This document shows positions 51,990 through 59,760 of a stretch of 64,000 nucleotides of DNA, piece by piece. Source of the stretch: Streptomyces avicenniae. Lineage in GTDB: Bacteria > Actinomycetota > Actinomycetes > Streptomycetales > Streptomycetaceae. Both the position numbers and the translations under genes were made by a program. The notes under the pieces are model-generated. The model was not told the DNA's origin, searched no databases, and was given only the letters and a program-made list of their open reading frames with translations. Location: positions 1-64,000 of the forward strand of contig NZ_JOEK01000012.1 in NCBI RefSeq assembly GCF_000719135.1. Direction: 5' to 3'. How positions within the stretch are numbered: the stretch's first letter is position 1; the number at the start of each line of letters is the position of its first letter.

Positions 51990-53465
51990 TCACCCGGCGT
52001 CGATCGCCAGGGCGTGCACGAGGTCGTGGACCCCCGAGCCGGTGCCGAGCAGGTCGCGTCCGACGAGCTGTTCCACCGTCCGCAGCCGCGCCCGCACGGT
52101 GTTCCGGCTGCTGCCGAGGCGGGACGCGGCCCGCTGCGCGTCGGCGTTCTCCTCGATCCAGGCCCGCGCGGTGGTGAGCAGTTCGGGACGCCCCGGCGGA
52201 CGCAGGGGCGCCAGCAGGGCGCGGGCCCAGGCGACGGCGGGCGGCGTGGCCAGGAGTTGGGCGAGCGTGGGCGCCGGACGGTCGGGGCCCTGCGCGGCGC
52301 CCGACGGCGTGAGCGCGAGCGCGAGGGCCAGCGCGGCGCGCGACCTGACGTCGCGCAGGCCGAGCCCGAGGGCCGCTTCCACCGGGCGCAGCCGCGCCGT
52401 GACCGTGTTCCGGCTCAGCCCGGCGAGCCGGGCGGCGCCCACGCGCGAGAAGGACAGGACGAGGCGCAGGAGTTCGACGGTCGCCGCGGGCACGTCCGCC
52501 AGCGGCCTGAGCAGTCCCTCGGCCCAGGCGCGCGCCGCCGCCCGCGGCAGCAGCGTCTCCAGCGGCGAGGGACCGGCGAACTCGGCCGTGCGGTCACGGG
52601 CGGCGCGGGCCATCGCCAGCGCGTTCCTCGCCTCCTCGTACGCCACGGCGGTCGCGCCCTGCGGGTGCGGCGCGCTGATGCCCAGGGCGTAGCGGGCGTT
52701 CTCCGCGACGAGCCCGCGCAACAGGCCGCCCAGGTCGGCCGGGGCGTCGGCCCCGGGGCCGCCCGACCGGCCGGGGCCCGCGGGCACCAGGCAGATCAGA
52801 TGGTCGTCGTAGACCGGGCAGCGCACCATGAGGCCCCGGCCGTGGTACCCGGCCCGGTCCTCGTGACGGCTCGCCAGGCGCTCCCGGTGGTCAGGGGGGC
52901 AGCGCAGCAGGTGGACGCGGACGAGGTCGGACCCCAGGAGGGCGGGCACGTTCCCGGTGGTCATCCGCCTGGCCAGCTCGGGACGGCCCGCCATCAGCGC
53001 CATGAAGACCGCGACCCGCAGCTCCCCCGCCTTCCGCCGGTAGGCGTCCGCGGCCTCCTCGGCGCGGGACGCGCCGCGCAGCAGGGCCAGGAGGCTCGCC
53101 GTGTGCGAGGCGAGGGCACGGGCCGGGGAGGGGAGCGCGGCGGTGTGCAGCAGCGCGAGCACGGGACGCGGCGGGACGGCGCCGACCGCCTCCAGCGTCA
53201 GGCGGCCCTCGCGCGTCTCGTGGACGGCGGCGGCCGTCCCGCCGTCGCGCAGGCGGCGCAGGAGCGGGCGGAGTCCGTCCAGCGCCCCGTGGGGGAACCC
53301 GGTGGTGGCGGCCTCCACGCCCCCCGACTCGCCGACGAGGGCCGCCTCCGCGCCGATCCGCCGTGCCAGCCAGGCGACCAGCTCGGCCGGAACGGGCCAG
53401 GCGCCACCGGCCGTCCGCCGTCCGAGGGTGCGCAGCAGGTCGTCGAGCTCCGTCTCGGCCGCCAA
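51990..53465 (-). CDS. PucR/CdaR-like regulator with two C-terminal HTH units
   Basis: This 491-residue regulator lacks a typical N-terminal purine-sensing domain. Instead residues 1-330 are mixed alpha/beta with segments such as GYHGRGLMVRCPVYDDHLICLVP that recall GGDEF-like or GAF sensory parts. Two PucR-type HTH_30 motifs follow: FSRVGAARLAGLSRNTVTARLRPVEAALG and ADAQRAASRLGSSRNTVRARLRTVEQLVG. TTG 53465 has a strong GGAGG upstream and is preferred; GTG 53483 is in frame but has a weaker site. By family it may control nitrogen or purine use, but no direct target is evident. Confidence 0.75.
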   Translation of the reverse strand: MAAETELDDLLRTLGRRTAGGAWPVPAELVAWLARRIGAEAALVGESGGVEAATTGFPHGALDGLRPLLRRLRDGGTAAAVHETREGRLTLEAVGAVPPRPVLALLHTAALPSPARALASHTASLLALLRGASRAEEAADAYRRKAGELRVAVFMALMAGRPELARRMTTGNVPALLGSDLVRVHLLRCPPDHRERLASRHEDRAGYHGRGLMVRCPVYDDHLICLVPAGPGRSGGPGADAPADLGGLLRGLVAENARYALGISAPHPQGATAVAYEEARNALAMARAARDRTAEFAGPSPLETLLPRAAARAWAEGLLRPLADVPAATVELLRLVLSFSRVGAARLAGLSRNTVTARLRPVEAALGLGLRDVRSRAALALALALTPSGAAQGPDRPAPTLAQLLATPPAVAWARALLAPLRPPGRPELLTTARAWIEENADAQRAASRLGSSRNTVRARLRTVEQLVGRDLLGTGSGVHDLVHALAIDAG

Positions 53466-53563
53466 TGCGGCGCCTCCTCCCACCCGGTGTCCGCCGCCTG
53501 CGTCCAGGCTAAGCGGAACCGGCGGCCCACGGCCCGGGCGGAACGGCCGGGGCGCGTGCGCCG

Positions 53564-53887
53564 TCAGGCGGAGCGGCCACGGCCCCTGGGCGGGCGGCGG
53601 ATCTTGACGGCGCGCATGTCGGTCACGGCGATGCGCCGGGCCGTGTAGCGGTACCCGTACGCGTCGAGCGCCGCGAGGGCCCGCAGCGTCGCCTCGTCGT
53701 CCCCGTCCTCCGGCTCCTCGGCCGGTACCTCGCAGCGGAAGCTGAACACCGCGACGCTGCTGTCGAAGGTGAACGCACCGGCCTCGGTGTACGCCGGGCC
53801 GACCGGGACGCCCTCCCCCGCGCGCAGCGCCGCGCGCTGCGCGTCCGTCAGGCCGTCGAACGTGCCCCTGATCGTCACTCGGAACAC
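53564..53887 (-). CDS. DUF6204-like small protein
   Basis: This 107-residue protein begins FRVTIRGTFDGLTDAQRAALRAG and contains FTFDSSVAVFSFRCEVP and LDAYGYRYTARRIAVTDM, resembling the Streptomyces DUF6204 family of unknown function. GTG 53887 follows GAGGG and lies inside a perfect 7-3-7 inverted repeat. It is upstream of the PucR-like gene on the same strand with a 98-nt gap, so it may have its own promoter. Confidence 0.7.
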   Translation of the reverse strand: MFRVTIRGTFDGLTDAQRAALRAGEGVPVGPAYTEAGAFTFDSSVAVFSFRCEVPAEEPEDGDDEATLRALAALDAYGYRYTARRIAVTDMRAVKIRRPPRGRGRSA

Positions 53888-53897
53888 CGCGTGTTCC
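53881..53897. promoter_or_regulatory. 7-3-7 inverted repeat over the start codon
   Basis: GGAACAC-CGC-GTGTTCC is a perfect inverted repeat and includes the GTG start of the DUF6204-like gene at 53885-53887. It could be an operator or an mRNA hairpin covering the RBS and start. Confidence 0.55.
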
Positions 53898-54199
53898 CTC
53901 TCTGCTCGTGTGCGTGGGCCGCCCCCGGGGCCCCTGGCCCGTGCGGGCGGCGGACAGTGGACCACGCGCGCGCCCGCCGATCAATCGATATACGGGGACG
54001 AGGAGATGCCGGTTGCGCGGGGCATGCCATGTTTCCGGATAAGAGAAACACCAGCGCTAAAACACCGTCACGAACGGGATTTCTCAAAAAAGCCTCAAGA
54101 GGTTGCCGGAGCATACGCGGCGGGGGATAGGGTGTGACCACCGTCGCGCTTCGGTTTCGGCCGGGCGAACGGTGTCCCCCTGAATACGGAACGTATCCT

Positions 54200-54219
54200 G
54201 CCCGGTGAATTCACCGGGC
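54200..54219. repeat. 20-bp perfect palindrome
   Basis: GCCCGGTGAATTCACCGGGC is a perfect palindrome with no spacer. A partial copy (GGGGAATTCACTG) lies at 54306-54318, on the other side of the adjacent terminator. Confidence 0.5.
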
Positions 54220-54258
54220 GCGGCGACTCCCCTGCCGTTGCGGTACGTTCCGCCCCGG

Positions 54259-54293
54259 CCTGCTCCGGCGGTGGATTCCACCGCCGGAGCAGG
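54259..54293 (-). terminator. terminator of the GH25 gene
   Basis: CCTGCTCCGGCGGTGG (54259-54274), loop ATT, and its perfect complement (54278-54293) form a 16-bp stem, 27 nt past the lysozyme stop. Confidence 0.75.
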
Positions 54294-54319
54294 CGTCAGC
54301 AGGCCGGGGAATTCACTGT

Positions 54320-54874
54320 TCAGGCGGACGTGGCCCAGTCCTTCAACGCCTTCGCACTGGAGAAGTCCGCGACATTTCTGTCCAGCGGATCGCTGGTGTA
54401 TTGATGAATACGCCACTTGGCCTGGATACGCGGTTCTCCCGCCGTACGGTAATCGGCAATCCACAGGCCGTCGCCGGCCTGGGACGTACGGTCACGGTTC
54501 AGCCAGAAGTCGCGATTGCAGTAGAGAAGCACCCGGTGACGGGGGCGCAGTCGCTTGACCTCGGCGAGGAAGGCGTCCTTGTCGGCATTGCTGGCAGAGG
54601 TGCCCTCGGGCGTGGTCTCCCAGTCCACGGCGAGGAGGTCGCCGTCCTTCGCGGCGCAGTGCTCGACGAAGTACGCGGCCTGCGACGCGATGTTGCCCGG
54701 CCACAGGAAGTGGTAGAAGCCGACGACGCAGCCCGCGTCCCGCGCCTTGTCGGCCTGTTCTCGCTGCTCGGGACTGACGTAGGACCGCCCCTCGGTCGCC
54801 TTGACGACGACGAAGGCGAGGCCGTCCGTGCTGAAGGAGCTGTTGTGGGCAGAGACATCGACACCATGGAGCAT
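54320..54874 (-). CDS. GH25 (Chalaropsis-type) lysozyme without signal peptide
   Basis: This 184-residue glycoside hydrolase family 25 muramidase starts HGVDVSAHNSSF. The catalytic acid region is LLAVDWETTPEG, and IADYR and W-rich IHQYTSD close the barrel. No secretion signal is present, as in phage endolysins. ATG 54874 follows GGAGG by 8 nt; GTG 54889 is in frame but less well placed. The gene lies in an A/T-richer patch with a strong terminator, so it may be a prophage remnant or horizontally acquired. Confidence 0.85.
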   Translation of the reverse strand: MLHGVDVSAHNSSFSTDGLAFVVVKATEGRSYVSPEQREQADKARDAGCVVGFYHFLWPGNIASQAAYFVEHCAAKDGDLLAVDWETTPEGTSASNADKDAFLAEVKRLRPRHRVLLYCNRDFWLNRDRTSQAGDGLWIADYRTAGEPRIQAKWRIHQYTSDPLDRNVADFSSAKALKDWATSA

Positions 54875-55089
54875 GGGGGGTTCCTCCACTTACCGTAGCC
54901 GCTCGCATACTTATGGTACGCAAATGGGTGAATGGGACACCTCCCCCCGGCCGGAGCCCGTCGAGTTCAGGCCATGGTGGTCGGCCGCCGCCCGTGGCGG
55001 CGGTCGGCGCCGCACGGCGCGGGGACCGGCCGGGCGGGGCCGGGCGGCACCCCACGCGCACCTCGCGGCGGACGCCAAACCATCAGGAC

Positions 55090-55117
55090 CGGTGACGCGC
55101 CGGGCGTGAGGTCACCG
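55090..55117 (-). terminator. weak hairpin at the TetR stop
   Basis: CGGTGAC (55090-55096) pairs with GTCACCG (55111-55117) around a 14-nt loop and includes the TetR stop codon. Confidence 0.35.
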
Positions 55118-55717
55118 TGATTCAGGCCGATTCCCGGCCGTCCCCGCGGCGCGCATGCCGGCGAGCGCGGACGCGAGGAGCCGGTCCGCCTGGTCACGCG
55201 TGCCCTCCCCCACGGCCCACGCCACGGCGCTCACGAGCGTGAACACGTCGCGCTCGGTGACGTCCGCCCGCAGTTCACCGGCCGCCCTGGTGCGCGCCAC
55301 CAGCTGCCCCGCCGCGCCGAGCAGCGCGTGACAGGCGGCGTACAGCTCGGACGTCTCGTCCTCAAGTGCCCGCAGGCAGGCGGCGGACAGGCCCCGGTAG
55401 CGCGTCGCGTGGTCCACCGCCGCGTCGATCCAGCGGCGCAGCCCCTCGAACGGCTCGGTACCCGCGGCGAGTTCGGCGGCGCGCCCGGCGAGCGCGTCCA
55501 TCCGCTCCCGCAGCAGCGCCTCCAGCAGCGCCTGGCGGGTGGGGAAGTGCCCGTAGAGCGTGCCGTTGGCGACACCGGCGGCGCGGGCGATCTCCTCCAG
55601 GGACGCGTCGGTGCCGCGCGCGGCGAACGCGGCGTCGGCCGCGGCGAGGAGACGTTCCTGGTTGCGGCGCGCGTCGGCGCGCATCCGGCGCGGGCGCGGC
55701 TGCTCGGCGACCACCAT
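55112..55717 (-). CDS. TetR-family repressor
   Basis: This 201-residue repressor has the TetR HTH ASLEEIARAAGVANGTLYGHFPTRQALLEALL (about residues 39-70) and an all-helical ligand domain. It is divergent from the NmrA-like gene. Two operator-like palindromes (GAGAC-T-GTCTC and GGGAC-A-GTCTC) lie between the starts, so it should control both genes. Confidence 0.9.
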   Translation of the reverse strand: MVVAEQPRPRRMRADARRNQERLLAAADAAFAARGTDASLEEIARAAGVANGTLYGHFPTRQALLEALLRERMDALAGRAAELAAGTEPFEGLRRWIDAAVDHATRYRGLSAACLRALEDETSELYAACHALLGAAGQLVARTRAAGELRADVTERDVFTLVSAVAWAVGEGTRDQADRLLASALAGMRAAGTAGNRPESR

Positions 55718-55739
55718 GGGAAACCCACCTTGCGAAGTC

Positions 55740-55750
55740 GAGACTGTCTC
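55740..55750. promoter_or_regulatory. TetR operator, copy 1
   Basis: GAGAC-T-GTCTC is a perfect palindrome 23 bp (centre to centre) from a second copy in the same divergent region. Confidence 0.6.
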
Positions 55751-55762
55751 AGTATTTTTCTC

Positions 55763-55773
55763 GGGACAGTCTC
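55763..55773. promoter_or_regulatory. TetR operator, copy 2
   Basis: GGGAC-A-GTCTC differs from a perfect palindrome by one base pair. With copy 1 it forms a larger 9-bp inverted repeat, GAGACTGTC...GACAGTCTC. Confidence 0.6.
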
Positions 55774-55799
55774 ATCTTAACTGCGACGCGAGGTGTCCC

Positions 55800-56699
55800 A
55801 TGCCCGAGACAGCACCCCACGACGGACCGGTCCTGGTCACGGGCGCCACCGGACGCCAGGGCGGCGCGACCGCCGCCCACCTCCTGCGCGGCGGCAGGCC
55901 GGTGCGCGCCCTCGTCCGCGACCAGGCCGCGCCCGCCGCCCGCGCCCTGGCCGCCGCGGGCGCCGAGCTGCGCACCGGGGACCTGGACGACGCGGCCTCC
56001 CTCGCCGCCGCTGCCGAGGGCGCGGGCGGCGTCTTCGCCGTCACCCCGGACGACCCCGACCCGGAGCGCGAGGCCGCCAGGGGCGTGCGGCTCGTGGACG
56101 CCGCCGCGGAGGCGGGGGTGGGCCATGTCGTGTTCACCTCGGTCGGCGGCGCGGACCGCGACAGCGGCTTCCCCTACTGGGCGGCCAAGTGGCGCGTCGA
56201 GCGGCACCTCGCCGCCTCGGGGCTGCGCGCCACCGTGCTGCGGCCGGTGCGCTTCATGGAGAACCACACGATCCCCGGCCTGCCGATCGGCGGGATCACC
56301 GGCGACGCGCTCGTGCACTTCTTCCACCCGCAGGCCCCCGTGCAGCTGATCGCGGCCGACGACATCGGCGCGTTCGCCGCCCTCGCGTTCGCCGACCCGG
56401 AGCGCTACGCCGGGCTGGCGCTGGAGCTGGCAGGCGACGAGATGACGTCGCCGCAGGCCGCCGCCCTGATCGGCCGTGCCCTCGGCCGCGACCTCACCTA
56501 CCGGCAGGTCACCCCGGACGGGACGACCCCGGGCGCCGCGGGCGCCGCGGACGCGATCGCGGCGGTGTCGCGCCGCACGACCGGCATCTGGCGGGCCGAC
56601 ATCCCGGCGCTGCGCGCCCTGCACCCCGGCCTGATGGACCTCCCCACCTGGCTGGAGCGTGGCGGGGCGGCCCGCGTCGCGGCGCTGTTCACGGACTGA
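55800..56699 (+). CDS. NmrA-like NAD(P)-binding protein / atypical SDR
   Basis: This 299-residue Rossmann protein has the SDR-type nucleotide motif VLVTGATGRQGGATAAHLL, then ALVRD and GAELRTGDLDD, as in NmrA/HSCARG or TMR-type redox sensors and quinone-oxidoreductase-like proteins. The canonical catalytic YxxxK is replaced by YWAAKWRVE, so activity is uncertain. GAGG precedes ATG 55800. It faces a TetR repressor that should regulate it. Confidence 0.88.
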   Translation: MPETAPHDGPVLVTGATGRQGGATAAHLLRGGRPVRALVRDQAAPAARALAAAGAELRTGDLDDAASLAAAAEGAGGVFAVTPDDPDPEREAARGVRLVDAAAEAGVGHVVFTSVGGADRDSGFPYWAAKWRVERHLAASGLRATVLRPVRFMENHTIPGLPIGGITGDALVHFFHPQAPVQLIAADDIGAFAALAFADPERYAGLALELAGDEMTSPQAAALIGRALGRDLTYRQVTPDGTTPGAAGAADAIAAVSRRTTGIWRADIPALRALHPGLMDLPTWLERGGAARVAALFTD

Positions 56700-56726
56700 C
56701 GCCCGCCCTGGGGAGGGCACGCGCCG

Positions 56727-58121
56727 TCACAGCGTCCCGTCGCGCACCACGCCCTCCATGATCAGCCGCACCGTGCGCACGAGCCCCGTCATGGTCCGCC
56801 TGGCCTGCGGCGTGTCCGCGTACGCCGTGTTGACGTACAAGCCCGCGTCGTTGCGGTGGAACCACAGGAAGACGCCGTTGCTGCGCTCGGCCCAGACGTG
56901 CCCGTGCGCCTTCCGCGCCGCGTGCAGCGCCGCGCCCGGCGTCTTCCTGAAGTCGAGGAACGAGAAGAAGTTGACGGCGAACGGCCAGCTCCTGGACCGG
57001 GGACGGTCCGGCGTCAGCAGCTCGGGCAGCCGCACGAACGGCACGTTGACGCTCTTCAGCATGACGGCCAGCGCCGACCCCACCGAGGAGACCGTCGCCG
57101 CGAAGTCCGTCGCGCCCGCCACGGAGAACTCGACCGGCAGCGTGTTCACGTACCAGCCCATGCTGTGCGCGTAGACGTGCCGGTTGCGGCGGCTGACCGG
57201 CAGCAGGCCCCGGTACGTGCCGGGCCCGCCCTCCCGGTGCAGGCCGACCGCCAGCGCCGTGAGCACCCCGGCGGGCAGGCTGCCCTCGGCGGCGCGGCAG
57301 CGGGCCTCGAAGACGTCGGGTTTCTCGCCGGTCAGCAGCGCGTGCGTCTCGTTGACGACCGGGTACAGCGCGCCGGGCTCGACGCCGAGGTCCAGCGGGA
57401 ACCGGGGGAATATGCCGCCGTTCCGCTCCATGAACCCCTTCCAGTAGTCGAGACGGGCGTCGTCCTGGCCGAGCGACCGCCCGCGCCTGCGGTCCTGTTC
57501 GGCGAAGTCGAGGTAGCTGCCCGTCTCCGGCAGGGCGACCTCGCGTCCCCTGGACAGCGCCTCGTACGCCGTCGCGATGTCCTCGATGACGAGGGCCGTC
57601 GAGACGCCGTCGGTCACCAGGTGGTCGCACGCGAAGTACACCGTCGTGGACCGCGCGCGCTCCACCGCGCCCATCACGAACCAGGGGCCGCGCAGCGTGT
57701 CCGTGCCCTGGAGGAAGCGGTGGACGTACGCCCCGACCGCGGCGTGCGAGGTGAACGGGCCGACGTCCACCAGGTCGAGCTTGATCTCCTCCGGGTCGAG
57801 GACCTCGACGCCGAGCGCGTCCCCCTCCGCGCGGAACACGCAGCGCAGCACGTCGTGACGGCGCACGAAGTGGAGCAGCGCGGCCCCGAGCGCCTCGCGG
57901 TCCAGCGACCCCTGGATCTCGAACGACCCGCCGACCGACGAGGGACAGGGCACGTTCTCGCGGTCCATGACGCGCGCGACGGCGAAGTGGTCCTCCTGGA
58001 TGTACGAGGCGGCCGGGCGCGGGCGGGCGGGCCCGGCGGACCCGCGCGTCGCGGTGATCACCTTCCACTCCATGGCGTGCCCGGGTGCGATCTCCAGGTC
58101 TTCGACGGGAATCTGAAGCAC
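56727..58121 (-). CDS. stand-alone condensation-domain protein (PapA/NRPS C-like)
   Basis: This 464-residue protein spans the C-domain fold with the active-site motif CDHLVTDGVS. That keeps the catalytic His and the Asp-Gly of HHxxxDG, but the first His is Asp. N-lobe segment SFEIQGSLDREALGAALLHFVRRHDVLRCVF and later LPVSRRNRHVYAHSMGWYVNTLPVEF are typical of amide- or ester-forming C domains and PapA acyltransferases. There are no A or PCP domains. GTG 58121 follows AAAGG. It is divergent from a P450, suggesting a two-step tailoring pair. Confidence 0.85.
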   Translation of the reverse strand: MLQIPVEDLEIAPGHAMEWKVITATRGSAGPARPRPAASYIQEDHFAVARVMDRENVPCPSSVGGSFEIQGSLDREALGAALLHFVRRHDVLRCVFRAEGDALGVEVLDPEEIKLDLVDVGPFTSHAAVGAYVHRFLQGTDTLRGPWFVMGAVERARSTTVYFACDHLVTDGVSTALVIEDIATAYEALSRGREVALPETGSYLDFAEQDRRRGRSLGQDDARLDYWKGFMERNGGIFPRFPLDLGVEPGALYPVVNETHALLTGEKPDVFEARCRAAEGSLPAGVLTALAVGLHREGGPGTYRGLLPVSRRNRHVYAHSMGWYVNTLPVEFSVAGATDFAATVSSVGSALAVMLKSVNVPFVRLPELLTPDRPRSRSWPFAVNFFSFLDFRKTPGAALHAARKAHGHVWAERSNGVFLWFHRNDAGLYVNTAYADTPQARRTMTGLVRTVRLIMEGVVRDGTL

Positions 58122-58514
58122 TTCGGCCTTTCGTGCCGTCTGCCGTGGGCCGCCGCCCGATGCGGGCTGCGGCCGGACGCGGGCGGCTGTCGGTTGCGGG
58201 TTGCCAAGTGGGCCAGTGGGCCGGCGGGCCGGTGGCCGGGACGCCGCGGCCGGGCCGGAGACCGCGGCCTCGCGCACCGGCCGCCGCCTCCGTCACCGCG
58301 CCCACTCATCCGGGCTAACGAGCGGCCCCGTGCGCGGTGACGGGCCGGGCCGGGCCGCGCCGCGCGGCACCGGCCGCGTGCGCCCGCCCGGTTCGCCCCA
58401 TCGGGTGATCTTCTCGGCCGGGCGCCGTCCGGTCGGCGGTGGCGCGCCACCCTGGTCGCACGTGCCAGGCCCGTCCGGCGCGTCCCCGCCGCCCCGAAAG
58501 GCCACAGGTCCCCC
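58122..58514. other. divergent promoter region of the condensation protein and P450
   Basis: These 393 bases hold no gene. Near 58205-58240 on the plus strand a short GGGCC(A/G)G-type tandem repeat is seen. A 14-bp palindrome lies at 58438-58451. Confidence 0.5.
58438..58451. repeat. 14-bp palindrome before the P450
   Basis: GGTGGCGCGCCACC is perfect and lies 63 nt before the P450 start. It may be an operator. Confidence 0.4.
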
Positions 58515-59717
58515 ATGCCTCCCTCCGCACCGCCGCCCAGGAGCGGCGCCTGCCCCTTCCCCGTCAGCCAGGGCCCCACGCTCAACCCCGCGTTCGCCAC
58601 GCTGCGGCAGGGCCCGTTGCCGCGCGTGCGGCTGCCGCACGGCGGCGACGCCTGGCTCGTCACCGGGTACGACGACGTGCGGACCGTCCTGTCCGACGCG
58701 CGGTTCAGCATCTCGGCGCCGCAGGACGGCGAGCAGCCGCGGATGCGCAGCGGCGCCAGGGCCGTCAGCGGGCTGTTCGCCCTCGACCCGCCGGAGCACT
58801 CACGGCTGCGCTCGGTGGTCGGGCGGAACTTCACGCCGCGCCGCGTCGAGCTGCTCCGGCCGAGGATCGCGGAGCTGACGGCGGCCTGCCTGGAGCGGAT
58901 GGAGGCGGCGGGGCCACCGGCCGACCTCGTCGCCTCGCTCGCCACGCCGGTGCCGACCGGGGTCGTCTGCACGATGATGGGCGTGCCCGAGGAGGACCAC
59001 GGTCTGTTCGAGGGCTGGGCGCGGCTCATCCTGTCCCACGACGCGCGGCCGGAGGAACTGGCCCGCAGGTTCGAGGACTTCAGCGCCTATCTGCGCGAGA
59101 TGGTCGCCCGGCGGCGCAAGGAGCCGACCGACGACATCATCGGCACCATGGTCCTGGCCTGCGACGAGGAGCGGCGCATCTCGGAGCCCGAGCTGTACGC
59201 CGTCGCCGCCGACCTGCTCAGCGCCGGTTTCGTGAGCACGTCCGACGCGCTCACGGCCCTCGTCCACGGGCTGCTGTCCGGTCCACGGCGGTACACGCGG
59301 CTGGTGGAGCGGCCCGAGCTGATCCCGGGCGCGGTCGAGGAGATCGTCCGGCACATGCCGCTGCTGTCGTCCTTCACCTTCCCCCGGTACGCCACCGAGG
59401 ACGTCGATCTCGGCGGCGTGCGCGTGCGCGCGGGCGAGCCCGTCGTGCCGGTGGTCACGGCGGCCAACCACGACCCGGCGGTCTTCGAGAACCCGGACGT
59501 GATCGACCTGGAGCGCGTCGGGCCGCCGCACCTGTCCTTCGGGCACGGCCCGCACTACTGCATCGGCGCGCAGCTCGCCAGGTTCGAACTGCGTCTGATG
59601 CTGGAGGCGTTGGTGCGCCGCTTCCCGCGCCTGGCGCTCGCGGTGCCGCAGGACCGGCTCGTCTGGCGCTCCGGGCATCTGCTGAACGGCCTTGAGGAGC
59701 TGCCGGTCACCTGGTGA
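58515..59717 (+). CDS. cytochrome P450 with non-canonical I-helix
   Basis: This 400-residue P450 has a normal heme loop FGHGPHYCIGAQLARFEL (Cys349) and ExxR (Glu276, Arg279). The I-helix oxygen-activation motif, usually AG(x)(D/E)T(T/S), reads AGFVST (237-242). The acid is Val240 and the following Thr is Ser241. P450s lacking the acid-alcohol pair often do not perform classical hydroxylation. It is divergent from the condensation-like gene. No ferredoxin gene is adjacent. Confidence 0.88.
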   Translation: MPPSAPPPRSGACPFPVSQGPTLNPAFATLRQGPLPRVRLPHGGDAWLVTGYDDVRTVLSDARFSISAPQDGEQPRMRSGARAVSGLFALDPPEHSRLRSVVGRNFTPRRVELLRPRIAELTAACLERMEAAGPPADLVASLATPVPTGVVCTMMGVPEEDHGLFEGWARLILSHDARPEELARRFEDFSAYLREMVARRRKEPTDDIIGTMVLACDEERRISEPELYAVAADLLSAGFVSTSDALTALVHGLLSGPRRYTRLVERPELIPGAVEEIVRHMPLLSSFTFPRYATEDVDLGGVRVRAGEPVVPVVTAANHDPAVFENPDVIDLERVGPPHLSFGHGPHYCIGAQLARFELRLMLEALVRRFPRLALAVPQDRLVWRSGHLLNGLEELPVTW

Positions 59718-59728
59718 CGCCCCGGGGC

Positions 59729-59754
59729 GGGGCCGGGCGCGTGCGTCCGGCCCC
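59729..59754. terminator. bidirectional terminator hairpin
   Basis: GGGGCCGG (59729-59736) pairs with CCGGCCCC (59747-59754) between the convergent P450 and Ro60 genes. Confidence 0.5.
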
Positions 59755-59760
59755 GGCCCG

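Larger units (their letters stand above)
53898..54319. other. A/T-richer non-coding stretch before the lysozyme gene
   Basis: I find no convincing gene. The 53990-54210 part is visibly A/T-richer than the surroundings, with an oligo-A run near 54085-54090. On the plus strand TTGCCG, 17 bp, GATAGG at about 54104-54132 is a possible promoter without a clear downstream gene. A 20-bp palindrome and a strong terminator occupy the right end. Confidence 0.45.

Noticed and set aside
53881..53897. A LexA/SOS box
   Set aside because: Actinobacterial LexA sites have GAAC-N4-GTTC; here the GAAC and GTTC are 7 bases apart, so it is a different inverted repeat.
54006..54137. A short open frame starting MPVARGMPCF
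   Set aside because: The GAGGAG directly abuts the ATG with no spacing and the product shows no recognisable features.
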